The notes beneath the pieces are model-generated. The model was not told the DNA's origin. It was given only the letters and a program-made list of their open reading frames with translations, and did no database searches. From Allopontixanthobacter sediminis (GTDB taxonomy: Bacteria; Pseudomonadota; Alphaproteobacteria; Sphingomonadales; Sphingomonadaceae), in NCBI RefSeq assembly GCF_009828115.1, contig NZ_WTYL01000003.1:1-64000 (forward strand): a stretch of DNA of 64,000 bases. The letters are read 5' to 3'. Of this stretch, positions 1-9,098 are shown one piece after another (the stretch's first letter is position 1; the number at the start of each line of letters is the position of its first letter). The position numbers and the translations under genes were made by a program.

Positions 1-281
1 AACGCGCAAATGCACCTCGGTCAGCAGCTCGTCGCCGCGAAAAGCGCGCTGGTGCATCCGGACCGAGGCGGCGCGCACCAGCTTTTGATCAGCAAATCGT
101 CGATGATCTCATCATTCACAGCCAGCACGACGAATTTTGGCTCGTCCGCTACCAAGCGGAAGCTTAACTCATTGACTACGTGGGCGAGAAACTCAGCAAA
201 CGACGCAAGAGCGGACGTCCTATTACTCCAATTAATTGACGGCGCAGCCTGAAAGTGGCGATGCGCTGATGAGATTAGAAC
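1..281. other. Window edge, no assignable gene
   Basis: Several frames are open here. A minus-strand frame (about 275 down to a stop at 21-23) reads like protein, with a helical stretch containing VADEPKFVVLAVNDEIIDD, but it has no ATG start and I recognise no family. A plus-strand frame opening near position 10 is probably a shadow. It could be a remnant of a gene disrupted near the window edge. I assign no function. Confidence 0.2.
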
Positions 282-788
282 TTAATCGATAGTGATTGTA
301 ACGGCCCGCCTGTTGAGAGACCAAGCGGATTGGTCAGATCCTATAGCGGCGGGACGCTCCTTGCCAAAGCTCATGGTTGAAATGCGCGAAGCATCTATCC
401 CAAGGCCCACAAGATAGTTTTTCGTCGCGTTAGCGCGGCGTTCGCCCAGCGCTAGATTGTAATCTCGCGTTCCACGCTCGTCAGCATGGCCTTCGATCTT
501 TATGCGCTTCTGCGGATACTTCATCAACCATTGCACTTGTGCGGCCAGGGCTGCTGCATCGGCATTGTCAATATTGAAGCGATCGGTATCGAAGTAGATG
601 GTCTCGCGCCCTCCCATTTCGGCCAAAAACGCCGCTTGGCTGTCGGGCCGATTGTTATACTGTGAAGTTTCGGTCTGGCTATCCTGACTTGTGGGCGGCG
701 GCGGCAGGTTGGCCGGCGGCTTCTTGGAACAGCCCGCGAGCGCAAGGGTTGCCGCGGCGACAATAATGAGCTGGGTAAATTTGGTCAT
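282..788 (-). CDS. Pal-like OmpA-family lipoprotein
   Basis: 168-residue outer-membrane lipoprotein expected to bind peptidoglycan. A short lipoprotein signal ends in LALAG-C20, followed by a proline-rich linker and then a complete OmpA-like domain (about residues 62-168) with the GHADERGTRDYN peptidoglycan-binding motif and a family-typical end in NRRAVTITID. Length fits Pal (about 165-175 residues). The ATG has GGAG upstream. Canonical pal sits beside tolB; here the neighbour is a two-component system, so this may be a second Pal-type protein rather than the Tol-Pal one. The OmpA/Pal assignment is firm; the identity as the principal Pal is not. Confidence 0.88.
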   Translation of the reverse strand: MTKFTQLIIVAAATLALAGCSKKPPANLPPPPTSQDSQTETSQYNNRPDSQAAFLAEMGGRETIYFDTDRFNIDNADAAALAAQVQWLMKYPQKRIKIEGHADERGTRDYNLALGERRANATKNYLVGLGIDASRISTMSFGKERPAAIGSDQSAWSLNRRAVTITID

Positions 789-872
789 CGGGATCTCCGG
801 ATTGCTGAATCATGCTTTGCTTCCTGCGGCCGCAAAGATGTGTCCGGAGTAGTAGTGAGTATCGAGAGTCGT

Positions 873-928
873 CCGTTACCACGGCTTTTTTACAACAACC
901 CTGTAGTATAAAAAAGCCATGGTAACGG
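873..928. repeat. Near-perfect 20-bp inverted repeat
   Basis: Arms at 873-892 and 909-928 are complementary at 19 of 20 positions around a 16-base loop. Each arm carries a run of six T or A at its inner end. It lies between the stop of the kdpE-like gene and the start of the Pal-like gene, both on the minus strand. The T run is inside the stem rather than after it, so it is not a textbook intrinsic terminator. It may act as a transcription attenuator, a messenger-stabilising hairpin or a mobile-repeat end. Confidence 0.6.
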
Positions 929-1029
929 AGCGGTGCGCGCTGCGCTAGTCAACCTTAGACCCAAGGACGCAGTTGGGTCATAAACAGCGATGATGTAGTC
1001 GGCAGAACGCCCCCACCGAACTCTGCCGG

Positions 1030-1725
1030 CTACATTTCTTTGAGTTTGTGGCTTACAGACAATCTGTAGCCTACTCCCGGTTCGGTGAGAATATGCTCTG
1101 GCTCCGACGGATCATATTCGAGCTTCTGACGCAGTAGAGCGATGTAGCTCCTGAGGTACTGGCTATCCGCCGCCGGATCGTTCCAGCCGGCAATCAGGAG
1201 TTTGCGCTGAGTCACAACCTGGCCAGCGTTTCTGCAAAGAACTTCCAACAGGGAAAACTCCTTGGGAGACAGCTTCACTTCCTGCCCCATCAGCCTAACC
1301 TGCCGGGTCGGAAAATCGACATGCAATTGATCGGAAACGAACTTCGATGCCTCGCTCTTTCCGGCCAGTCGCTTCCTTCTTTGTGCGGCACGAAGCCTTG
1401 CAAGAAGTTCCTCAATCCCGAACGGCTTGTTTATGTAGTCGTCAGCGCCCTCGTCCAGCGCTCTGACCTTATCTTTTTCAAGATGCCTGGCGGACAGGAT
1501 GATCACAGTCGGATCGGAGTATTCTTTGAGCTTGCCGATGATATCGATCCCGTCAGCGTCGGGAAGGCCTAGGTCGAGCAGGACCAGATCAATGGGATGC
1601 TTTCGCGACATCTCGAGCGCGGACTTGGCACAATCGGCTGTAAACAGCACATAACCTTGACCACCAAGAACCGGCTTGAGGGCTGCGATGATCGCTGGCT
1701 CGTCATCTACGATAAGGATATTCAT
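1030..1725 (-). CDS. kdpE: OmpR/KdpE-family response regulator
   Basis: 231-residue DNA-binding response regulator. The receiver domain (1-118) shows the acidic pair D7-D8, phospho-acceptor D51 in LLDLGLPDADG, S78 and K100-P101. The C-terminal winged helix (about 130-225) has the OmpR-type KEFSLLEVLCRNAG and GVGYRL motifs. The closest family pattern is KdpE. The gene overlaps the upstream sensor kinase by four bases, so the two are co-translated. No kdpFABC potassium-pump genes are present, so the target is unknown; the symbol reflects subfamily only. Confidence 0.85.
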   Translation of the reverse strand: MNILIVDDEPAIIAALKPVLGGQGYVLFTADCAKSALEMSRKHPIDLVLLDLGLPDADGIDIIGKLKEYSDPTVIILSARHLEKDKVRALDEGADDYINKPFGIEELLARLRAAQRRKRLAGKSEASKFVSDQLHVDFPTRQVRLMGQEVKLSPKEFSLLEVLCRNAGQVVTQRKLLIAGWNDPAADSQYLRSYIALLRQKLEYDPSEPEHILTEPGVGYRLSVSHKLKEM

Positions 1726-3236
1726 TTCGGGGCGCCAGTAGGCATGGATGCCGCGAGCGGTATTCGAACGATCATCGCGGTTCCCGCTCCGTCTTTGACT
1801 GGGCTGACTACTTCCAAACTCCCGCCGAACGCGTCGACAAAGCCCTTCGCGATGTAGAGACCTAGACCGCTTCCGCCCCGCGCCACCTGACTTTCGGAGC
1901 GGAAGAACCGCCTGAAAATGTCGGCCTGATCGGCTCGGGTAATTCCGGGTCCGCTATCAGTTACTTCCAGCACGCAGAACCCATCTTCGGCGCGCAAAGA
2001 AATGAGCACCTCACTTTGCCCCCCTCCGTGGATTATAGAATTTTCGATGATGTTGAAAATCACTTGCTCAAGCATCACGCCGTTAGCGCACACAAGAGTT
2101 TCGCCACTCGCGATCTCCTTGCGGATTGGCTGCTTTGGAAAGCTCTGCCGCACGTGGCTCAAGACCACCCCCAGAATTTCGACTACATCGATCTCTTCAA
2201 AGCCGCTTGCCGAGATCCCTGCCTGAATTCGGCCCATATCAAGCAAGTTTGCAGTGTAGCGATTTAGTTTCGTGCATTGCTCGCTTATTGTAGCAAGCAT
2301 TTGCTCTTTTTGTGCTGGTGAAAGGCTCTTTTCATACGAACGGAGACTGCTTGCTGCCGCGCTGATCGCCGTCAACGGAGTACGCAAATCGTGCGAAACC
2401 GAAGAAAGGATGGCGCTTTTCAGTTGTTCGGACTTCTGAAGAGCGCGGGCTTCCGATAGCGCGTCGAGCAGCATGCATCTATCGATTGCCAAAGCGAGCA
2501 GGTTAGTTACCGCCTGTAGATCGAGAAGCTTGCCTCCAGCGGACATGGCTTCGGTAAAGATGAACTTTACGAAACCCAAATCTCCGTGCGTCCCCACCAT
2601 TTCGCAGGTTTTGACACTCAATCGCCCGCCATTGTCGCTTCTCGACTTCAACAAAGCGTTGAGCGCGTTTACAGGCTGGCCAGCCATTTCGATGTCATAA
2701 AGCTGGCCCTCCCGGCGCACATGAATTTCGAGATGGGTCACGCCATAGGGGGTCAGTGTTTGCCGTGCAATTTCGAGCACCTCGGCAACTTCAACTGCTT
2801 GTTGTAGCCTGTCGCTGATATTCAACAGAGTAGCGTTCTTAGCCTCCGCCAGCGTTGCTGACATAGCGCTGTCCCTCGTGCGTCCAGCAACTGCTGCGGT
2901 CACAATCGCGCTTATGTTGAAAGCCAGCAATGGAACGATTTCATCGGCGGTTGATACACCGAAGCCGAAGGCGGGAGCGCTCAGAAAGAAGTTATATATT
3001 GAAGATGCGCCAATCGCGGCAACGATCCCCTTTTTTACGCCCGACCTGGCTCCGATCAGTATTACGCCTGTTAGGTAGATCAACACGGATGTGATCGGGC
3101 GATCAAGCGACTGTGCGAAGTATGTTCCCGCTGTCGCCAACAGAAAAATAGTAAGATCACCTACCAGACTGGCAAGCGACACTGGTTTTTGTTTGGAGTG
3201 GATCGTTTGCTGCATCAACTTACGATAGCAGAGCAT
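1722..3236 (-). CDS. kdpD: KdpD-like sensor histidine kinase lacking the N-terminal KdpD/Usp part
   Basis: 504-residue membrane kinase. It starts with four closely spaced hydrophobic helices (about residues 24-118, DUF4118-like), followed by a GAF-like region (about 140-255). Then come a HisKA domain with phospho-acceptor H282 in SSVSHDLRTP and a HATPase domain with N-box N399, DSGPGIT and GGSGLGLYIAKG. Full KdpD is about 900 residues with an N-terminal turgor/c-di-AMP-sensing KdpD-Usp half, which is absent. Such short forms occur in alphaproteobacteria. No clear ribosome site precedes the first ATG; the Met at residue 8 is an alternative start. It pairs with the downstream response regulator through a four-base overlap. 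Confidence 0.82.
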   Translation of the reverse strand: MLCYRKLMQQTIHSKQKPVSLASLVGDLTIFLLATAGTYFAQSLDRPITSVLIYLTGVILIGARSGVKKGIVAAIGASSIYNFFLSAPAFGFGVSTADEIVPLLAFNISAIVTAAVAGRTRDSAMSATLAEAKNATLLNISDRLQQAVEVAEVLEIARQTLTPYGVTHLEIHVRREGQLYDIEMAGQPVNALNALLKSRSDNGGRLSVKTCEMVGTHGDLGFVKFIFTEAMSAGGKLLDLQAVTNLLALAIDRCMLLDALSEARALQKSEQLKSAILSSVSHDLRTPLTAISAAASSLRSYEKSLSPAQKEQMLATISEQCTKLNRYTANLLDMGRIQAGISASGFEEIDVVEILGVVLSHVRQSFPKQPIRKEIASGETLVCANGVMLEQVIFNIIENSIIHGGGQSEVLISLRAEDGFCVLEVTDSGPGITRADQADIFRRFFRSESQVARGGSGLGLYIAKGFVDAFGGSLEVVSPVKDGAGTAMIVRIPLAASMPTGAPK

Positions 3237-3351
3237 GAGCCAATGGGAGCATATGACTTTTTTACACCCGGCCGGACGACTGAAAGGTCGTCTATCGTGT
3301 AATCGGTAATATCAATTCCTTCGACTTCGATGCCGAGGCGCTGGAATGCCA

Positions 3352-3399
3352 TGTGGGAAGATCGAATCCTTGAGTATCTGCCAGCGAGCTACCGCCACA
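3352..3399 (-). other. Possible tRNA-derived remnant
   Basis: Read on the minus strand, this 48-base stretch has complementary TGTGG/CCACA ends, a D-arm-like GGTAGCTCGCTGGCAGA and a T-loop-like GGATTCGATC, but no anticodon arm. It lies in a 343-base gap (3237-3579) without a convincing gene. The resemblance may be chance, or a deleted tRNA left by a recombination event. Nothing else is evident in this gap. Confidence 0.2.
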
Positions 3400-3579
3400 C
3401 AATCGGTATACCTCTCAACTCAGGGCCGTCCGTTAATTCTGCATCATGTACCTTATCAATTGCACTACCCAGACAAGCGACCCTAAATACGGCTAGTCTT
3501 ATCGGTCTATCAAACCCGTCAATCGGATGAGAAGCTGGCAGGCCTGACCAGCTTCCCATCCAAATATGACAGTTACTCG

Positions 3580-6500
3580 TTAGAAGCGGGCTCGGAAACC
3601 CGCATAAAAGTTCCGGCCGCGGAACGAGTAGATCGCACTTCCTGCTCCGGTTGCAGTCGTTGCGCCCAGGGGCACACCCTTGTTGAGCACATTATCGACA
3701 CCGGTGTAGAACTTGATGGAATTGCCGTTCGCATCCCGAGCTACGTCAAAGTCCAGACGTAGATCATGATACATAACCGAAGGGTATTTTGTCGTTGGAA
3801 ACGCATCGATGTCGCTGGGAGGCAAATCGTTGATTTCGAACAACGTGGCATAAGCATTGAAGAACATCGGACCGATGTAACGTAGGCGGTAACCGAAAGT
3901 TACCGGTCCCGAACCTATGTCGAAGTCCCACCGGAATTCGTCTTTTGGATCGCCTAGTTGCCCAAGTATCCGGGTTTCGAATTCAGGGTTCGTCGGGTCC
4001 TGAAAATTGCTGCTTTCCAGGTTGTGGGTGTAGATAAGGCTGGTGCTGAAATCGACGTCACCGAATTTTGCCTGATAACTCATATTTACGTCCACCCCGC
4101 GCCGCTTACGGCTTGCGAAATTTAGCGGTGCGTTAATCAGCGAGTTGCCCAGAATACGCCCTGGGTCCTCACCGAGCGGTCCAGCCCCGGGACCACGGAA
4201 GCGGGTAAACTGATCGCAGAAAACGTTGTCCAGCGTAGCTGAATCGTAGCATGAGTTTACAATCCCTTGCGCACCCACACTGGCGATTACGCCTTTTACG
4301 TTGATGTCATAATAATCCACCGACAAGCTCAGGCCTGGAACCCAGCGCGGCTGCAGAATAACCCCGTACGTGTAAGAATCAGATGTCTCGACCGTCAGAT
4401 TCGGGTTCGAACCGCTGACGATTGGCAATGACTGGGTAACATTTGTAAATGTAGCAAGTGTCGCAGCTCCAATGTCGGCAAGACAATTGGCCGCGCGTAT
4501 GCCAGTGCCAATTACAGCGGGGTTGCATGGATCAATGAAACCATTTGAGAAGTTAGGTACTAGTGGAAAGCCGGTTTCCGAAACGTTTGGAGCACGGACT
4601 GCACGGCTGTAATTGGCGCGGAAGCGAACGTCGTCTATCGGGGCGTAGTCGATCCCGGCATTGTAAGCATAGACAGTGCCGACACTTCCTTGATATTTCG
4701 ATACCCGTCCAGCACCGCTGAGGGTCAGCTCTTCAAAGAAAGGTTGATCGCTCAAGAGCGGGATGCGGACTTCGCCGAATACCTCTTTCACCTCGAATGC
4801 ATCGGGTGCAAATGTCGGGATGGAGACTGCGTTGGTAAATCCATCGGTGACGAATGGATCCTGCTCATAGAAAGCTTTCTCTCGCCGGTATTCGCCGCCC
4901 AAAGCGAAACTGATCGGCCCGCCGGGGAGTTCGAAAAGCTGACTCATATCGCCGGAGACGAAGCCCGACACTACGAGCTGATCGAGAGAAGCTGTTGTTG
5001 TAAATGTGCGCGCAAAATAGTCGACCGACGCCGAGTTGTCAGGAGATCCAAAAGGATTGTACGGAACGCAGGCGGCGATATCAGCTGCCAGCCGGGCGGC
5101 GTTAGCGGCGGCTGGTGCAGCAAAGCCGACAAGCGGTACCGCTGACGCGGGATCGTACTGGGAACGGCATTGAATTGCGCCAGTCAGAGGATTTCGGCCA
5201 GCGTCGAGCGCGAGCGCGAAGCGTTGCCGGTCGATAAAGCCATCACTGGTGGTCGCTTCCTTGAACTTGCCGTAGTTGACTGACAGTTCGTAGTTCCAAT
5301 CATCGTTGAACGATCCGCGAAGACCGCCAACGACACGATAGGTATCCCGCTGAAACTCCGCGTCGCGAAGCCCCACGTCCGCCAAACTGCGAGAATTTAC
5401 GAACCGGTAGCTACCATTGTTGACAGCTACGATGTCGGCTGCGGTCAGATTGCCTGCCGCGGGGCAGGTCACTGTTAAACTTGGCCGGCAGCCAGAAGCC
5501 AGAATAAGGTTGGCTAGGGTTGTCCGATCGGCAGGATTTAGAAATGGGTTATCTAGCCGAGCGCGCTCTCGGAAATCGGTCGTCCCGCCAGTTCCTTGGT
5601 TGAAAGAAGGGCCAGCGTTGTTCCCGATTGCGTTGACCCGGTTCCACTTCGCTTCAAGAAACACTTCTGCTGCCGAAGAGAACTCGAACTGCGAGAGCAA
5701 GTTGAAATTGTAGCGTTCTGTGAAAGGAAGGACTGAAACGAGTTCGCCTTCACGGCCTGTTTGCCCGTTGCCACCGATGATCGAACTGTTGATGCCAGTT
5801 CCGAAGCGCGCGCCAGTCTGCGCGACAAGTCGGCCCTCGGGAGTGAAGATATACGTACAGTTGAAGGCAGGTCCGGCCGTGTTGGGGCCTCCGTTGTTCG
5901 CTGTGGTAGCGTTTCCACAAAGCCCGGCGTTGGGCTGGTTACGCTGGTTGATCGGCACCAGTCCACGAACGTGGATGGTCGAGGTGCTGATCCCTGTGAA
6001 GAAATTGCGATCAGGAACACCGTCGCCGCCATTTACTATGCCGGTACCACCATCAGCGTCGACAACCAGGTAGTTGTCGTTGCTGCGGAAGGCAGGGACA
6101 TCCGAGGCGAACACCCGATCGGTCCGCGCATACTCGCCATGCAGAGTCACATTGCCGCGCCCATCAGCGAAATTCTTGCCGAACATCGCTGACAAGTACT
6201 GGTTGCCGCCAAACCCCTCTTCGGTAACGCCGGCCTGGCCGCGAACCTGAATGCCATCAAAGTTCTTGCGCAGTACAAAGTTTACAACACCGGCAATCGC
6301 ATCAGAGCCATAAACTGCCGAATTGCCTCCGGTAACGATGTCGACTCGCTCAATCAGGTCGTTGGGAATCGAGTTCGTGTCGACGGACACTGCGTTGTTC
6401 AGAATATCTGCGGGGACGTGACGGCGACCGTTTACCAAGACTAGCGTTCGCTGTGTGCCTAAGCCTCTCAGGTCGAGGAGGTTGAGGCCGGCTATGCCGA

Positions 6501-6864
6501 TACCCAGGCCAGGGTTTTGTTGAGCAAACGTGCTCCGCAACTGCGGAAGATCGTTTAGAGTGTCGCCAACGTTTGTCTGTCCTTGCTGAAAAAACTGTTC
6601 GCCTGCAACTGACGTAATGGGGACTGTGGATTCGAGATTAGGCCGCCTGATGCGCGAACCCGTTACAACAATGGATGTGTCAGTAACGGACGCGGCCCCG
6701 TCCTCCTCTACTTCCTCGGAAGAAACCGGTGCGGCCTCGTCCTGAGCATGAGCGGCTATCGGAACGGCAGCGGCAAACAGGCCGATTACCGAAGTACAAG
6801 CGTAGAGTTTGCTAATCTTTCTCACAGAATATTGCCCCCGTTGTGGATGGGCACCCATGCCCAC
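3580..6864 (-). CDS. TonB-dependent outer-membrane receptor
   Basis: 1094-residue substrate importer. A signal peptide ends at AAHAQ, and the start is uncertain: an in-frame GTG at 6825 would begin right at the basic segment VRKISK. The mature N-terminus carries TSIVVTGSRI, then a plug domain with RGLGTQRTLVLVNGRR and a VYGSDAIAGVVNFVLRK motif. A long 22-strand barrel ends in the terminal aromatic signature FYAGFRARF. The extended DLRGLG plug and great length are typical of the large sphingomonad receptor subfamilies. The substrate cannot be read from sequence. No transporter or degradative enzyme is adjacent; the neighbours are the KdpDE-like genes downstream and an IS30 element upstream. 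Confidence 0.92.
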   Translation of the reverse strand: MGMGAHPQRGQYSVRKISKLYACTSVIGLFAAAVPIAAHAQDEAAPVSSEEVEEDGAASVTDTSIVVTGSRIRRPNLESTVPITSVAGEQFFQQGQTNVGDTLNDLPQLRSTFAQQNPGLGIGIAGLNLLDLRGLGTQRTLVLVNGRRHVPADILNNAVSVDTNSIPNDLIERVDIVTGGNSAVYGSDAIAGVVNFVLRKNFDGIQVRGQAGVTEEGFGGNQYLSAMFGKNFADGRGNVTLHGEYARTDRVFASDVPAFRSNDNYLVVDADGGTGIVNGGDGVPDRNFFTGISTSTIHVRGLVPINQRNQPNAGLCGNATTANNGGPNTAGPAFNCTYIFTPEGRLVAQTGARFGTGINSSIIGGNGQTGREGELVSVLPFTERYNFNLLSQFEFSSAAEVFLEAKWNRVNAIGNNAGPSFNQGTGGTTDFRERARLDNPFLNPADRTTLANLILASGCRPSLTVTCPAAGNLTAADIVAVNNGSYRFVNSRSLADVGLRDAEFQRDTYRVVGGLRGSFNDDWNYELSVNYGKFKEATTSDGFIDRQRFALALDAGRNPLTGAIQCRSQYDPASAVPLVGFAAPAAANAARLAADIAACVPYNPFGSPDNSASVDYFARTFTTTASLDQLVVSGFVSGDMSQLFELPGGPISFALGGEYRREKAFYEQDPFVTDGFTNAVSIPTFAPDAFEVKEVFGEVRIPLLSDQPFFEELTLSGAGRVSKYQGSVGTVYAYNAGIDYAPIDDVRFRANYSRAVRAPNVSETGFPLVPNFSNGFIDPCNPAVIGTGIRAANCLADIGAATLATFTNVTQSLPIVSGSNPNLTVETSDSYTYGVILQPRWVPGLSLSVDYYDINVKGVIASVGAQGIVNSCYDSATLDNVFCDQFTRFRGPGAGPLGEDPGRILGNSLINAPLNFASRKRRGVDVNMSYQAKFGDVDFSTSLIYTHNLESSNFQDPTNPEFETRILGQLGDPKDEFRWDFDIGSGPVTFGYRLRYIGPMFFNAYATLFEINDLPPSDIDAFPTTKYPSVMYHDLRLDFDVARDANGNSIKFYTGVDNVLNKGVPLGATTATGAGSAIYSFRGRNFYAGFRARF

Positions 6865-7243
6865 CGAGATTTGCCCTCCGGCGTGTGCTGTTACGCGTCA
6901 GCCGGAATCGCGATCTTGGGGCTATGTGGTGGTCCGGGGCGATCAGTTAGTATGGGTTTTATATGCGTTGCCAGTTTGAAAGGCGTATGCACGTGTAATC
7001 GGGGCGTCCTGATATGGAATTCAGTACGTTGGTTTCGCAAGAAAGCTGCGATGTGTGATGATTTGGTTACACAAATATGAACGAGAATGCCGCGCCGCGT
7101 GGAAACCTTCGGCGCGATGGCTGTGAGGATAGTCCGACGAAGCGGCCATTGCCTTGCATCGAATTGATGTCCGCTTTCAGGCGATCTGCGGCGAAGCCTC
7201 AATGACCGAAATTGGGGCGCGAAGCTGCCGTCAGCATTCGCTG

Positions 7244-8470
7244 GGTGGGTTCAACCGGTCGCCGCAACGCTTTAGTCTCTCAACGAGGATGGAGTGTAGG
7301 CCATGGGTTATAGCCGCCGGATATTTTTCACTGACCAGCAGAAGTCCCAGATCTGGGATCGTTGGCAGCGCGGAGAGTCGATGAGTTCGATCGGGCGGAG
7401 TTTCGATCGGAACTCCTCGTCGATCCATCCGCTGATCGCGCGCGCTGGCGGTTTCCGTCCGGCGGAGCGTAAGCGTTCAAGCTTGGCGGTAACCCTGGCG
7501 GAGCGTGAAGATATCTCGCGGGGTCTTGGAATGGGGGCCTCTCTCAGACAGATTGCGTTCGGTCTGAGGCGTGCGCCCTCGACGATCAGTCGGGAAGTCC
7601 ATCGCAACGGCGGCCGGGAGAAGTACCGTGCCGCACGATCCGAGGGGGCCGCCTGGGACCGTGCCTTGCGGCCCAAGCTGTGCAAACTGGCTTGCCATCG
7701 AGACCTGTGCCGGACAGTCTCCACCCTGTTACGTCGACATTGGCCGCCAGAACAGATTGCAGGCTACCTGAAGAAGCAGTTCCCCGGAGATGAGCCCAAC
7801 CGCGTGTCCCATGAGACCATCTACAAAAGCCTGTTTGTCCAGGCTCGCGGCGTCCTCAAGAAGGAACTGATCGCCTATTTGCGCTCACCGCGCTCGATGC
7901 GGCGTCCGCTTCATTCGAGCCTGAAGAGCAGCGGTCTGGGGCACATCAAGGATATGGTTTCCATCCGTGAGCGTCCCGCTTCCGCCCAGGACCGGGCTGT
8001 ACCGGGGCACTGGGAGGGGGATTTGATCGCCGGCACGAAGAACAGCCACATCGTAACCCTGGTCGAGCGGCAGTCGCGTTATGTCATGATGATGAAAGTG
8101 GCCAACCGCGATACCCAAAGCGTTGTTGCCGCCCTGATCAAGCACGCGCACAAGCTGCCCGGCGAACTCTACAAGTCGCTGACATGGGACCGAGGAAAGG
8201 AACTGTCCGCTCATCAGCGATTTACCTTGGCGACCGATGTGCAGATCTATTTTTGTGATCCCAGAAGCCCGTGGCAGCGCGGTTCGAACGAAAATACCAA
8301 TCGCCTGCTGCGCCAATATCTCCCCAAAGGCACCGACCTGTCCGTGCACAGCCAGGCAAAGCTCAACGCGATCGCCAGGGCCCTGAACGAGCGCCCTAGA
8401 AAAACGCTGGACTACGATACACCAGCAATGCGATTTAATGCATGTGTTGCGGTGACCGGTTGAACCCACC
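7244..8470 (+). mobile_element. IS30-family insertion sequence, complete, 1227 bp
   Basis: 25-bp terminal inverted repeats at 7244-7268 and 8446-8470 differ at one position and begin GGTGGGTTCAACCGGTC. CTG occurs immediately outside both ends (7241-7243 and 8471-8473), giving a 3-bp target duplication, usual for IS30. The element encloses one intact transposase gene. Removing it rejoins a copy of the dispersed intergenic repeat (CGCTGACAAAGCGGACG), so it transposed into that repeat. Confidence 0.92.
7303..8463 (+). CDS. IS30-family transposase
   Basis: 386-residue DDE transposase. The N-terminal part (about 10-95) contains helix-turn-helix segments (SSIGRSFDRNSSSI and RQIAFGLRRAPSTISREVHRNGG, the latter characteristic of IS30). 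The catalytic core has D in GHWEGDLIAG, D in LTWDRGKE and E in SNENTNRLLRQYLPKG. Length and motif order match complete IS30 enzymes. Its stop codon lies in the right terminal repeat, a compact arrangement typical of the family. Apparently intact and possibly active. Confidence 0.95.
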   Translation: MGYSRRIFFTDQQKSQIWDRWQRGESMSSIGRSFDRNSSSIHPLIARAGGFRPAERKRSSLAVTLAEREDISRGLGMGASLRQIAFGLRRAPSTISREVHRNGGREKYRAARSEGAAWDRALRPKLCKLACHRDLCRTVSTLLRRHWPPEQIAGYLKKQFPGDEPNRVSHETIYKSLFVQARGVLKKELIAYLRSPRSMRRPLHSSLKSSGLGHIKDMVSIRERPASAQDRAVPGHWEGDLIAGTKNSHIVTLVERQSRYVMMMKVANRDTQSVVAALIKHAHKLPGELYKSLTWDRGKELSAHQRFTLATDVQIYFCDPRSPWQRGSNENTNRLLRQYLPKGTDLSVHSQAKLNAIARALNERPRKTLDYDTPAMRFNACVAVTG

Positions 8471-8590
8471 CTGACAAAGCGGACGTAGAGCAAGCGAATT
8501 CGCCTCTCCGAAAGCGGTCGTTGGTTCAGGTTTGGTCGAATACCCACGAAAGACCGCTTTCAGGACTGCAAATACCGGGTTTGGATGACG
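8471..8590 (-). repeat. Dispersed intergenic repeat copy a, split by IS30
   Basis: Shares with other copies the core AACCTGAAC...ACGACCGCTTTCGG and GTCCGCTTTGTCAGCG, read on the minus strand. The final part of the core lies left of the IS30 element, at about 7222-7243, showing that the copy was present before the insertion. Confidence 0.6.
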
Positions 8591-8633
8591 GAAATGTCGT
8601 CGAAAGTGGTCAATGTAGAACTATGGATCTGAA

Positions 8634-8922
8634 ATGACCCTTCCGCCGAGAATTCTACTCCATTCTCCTGTCTCCGATCGAGCGGCGCTTGTTGAATTTT
8701 TTAGAGCAATGTCTGCGCGATGAAGTCCGTTTGATAGCGATCACTGGAAAAGGAGCCAGTGCGTTGGAGTTTGAAATAGACCTCCTTGTCATCGGTGATG
8801 GCAATGATGATAGTCGGTTTCTTGTTACTTCCGAGCATGAGGACGAGACTTTTGATGAAGCGCTGGAGTTTGCCTCTGGCTGGTTTTGCGAGCGCGATGG
8901 GCTGCTGGAAGTCCGGCTATGA
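8634..8922 (+). pseudogene. Small gene interrupted by a one-base frameshift
   Basis: Starting at ATG 8634, the frame reads MTLPPRILLHSPVSDRAALVE and then meets a run of six T (8697-8702). In the written frame it stops soon after. With five T it continues smoothly into LEQCLRDEVRLIAITGK and ends at 8922, giving about 95 residues. The two halves join without gap or overlap, which argues for one gene with a homopolymer insertion (mutation, sequencing error or programmed slippage). The product is acidic, soluble and of unknown family. An internal TTG at 8689 could start the distal part alone, but it is poorly placed. Confidence 0.5.
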
Positions 8923-8944
8923 TCGCCAAGATTGGCTAAATGAC

Positions 8945-9062
8945 CGCAAGCGCTGACAAAGCAGGGGGTTAGGGGCTGATATCTAGTTACCGAAACCGGC
9001 CGTACGTTCATGAAGGAACATTGGGCAATAAAAGGCGGCTATTAGGGGGTGTCCAAGACATG
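8945..9062 (-). repeat. Dispersed intergenic repeat copy b
   Basis: Minus-strand reading: GGACACCCCCTAATAGCCGCC, then TTGCCCAATG, then CATGAACGTACGGCCGGTTTC, ending in CTGCTTTGTCAGCGCTTG. It shares its first half with copy d and its core with copies c, e and g. Confidence 0.7.
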
Positions 9063-9098
9063 TCCAAACGCCGCAATGTTGTGGTATGTTGCCTCTCC

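Noticed and set aside
10-252. Plus-strand frame with HPDRGG reminiscent of DnaJ
   Set aside because: Only a six-residue match; no J-domain helices around it, and other frames over the same bases are equally open.
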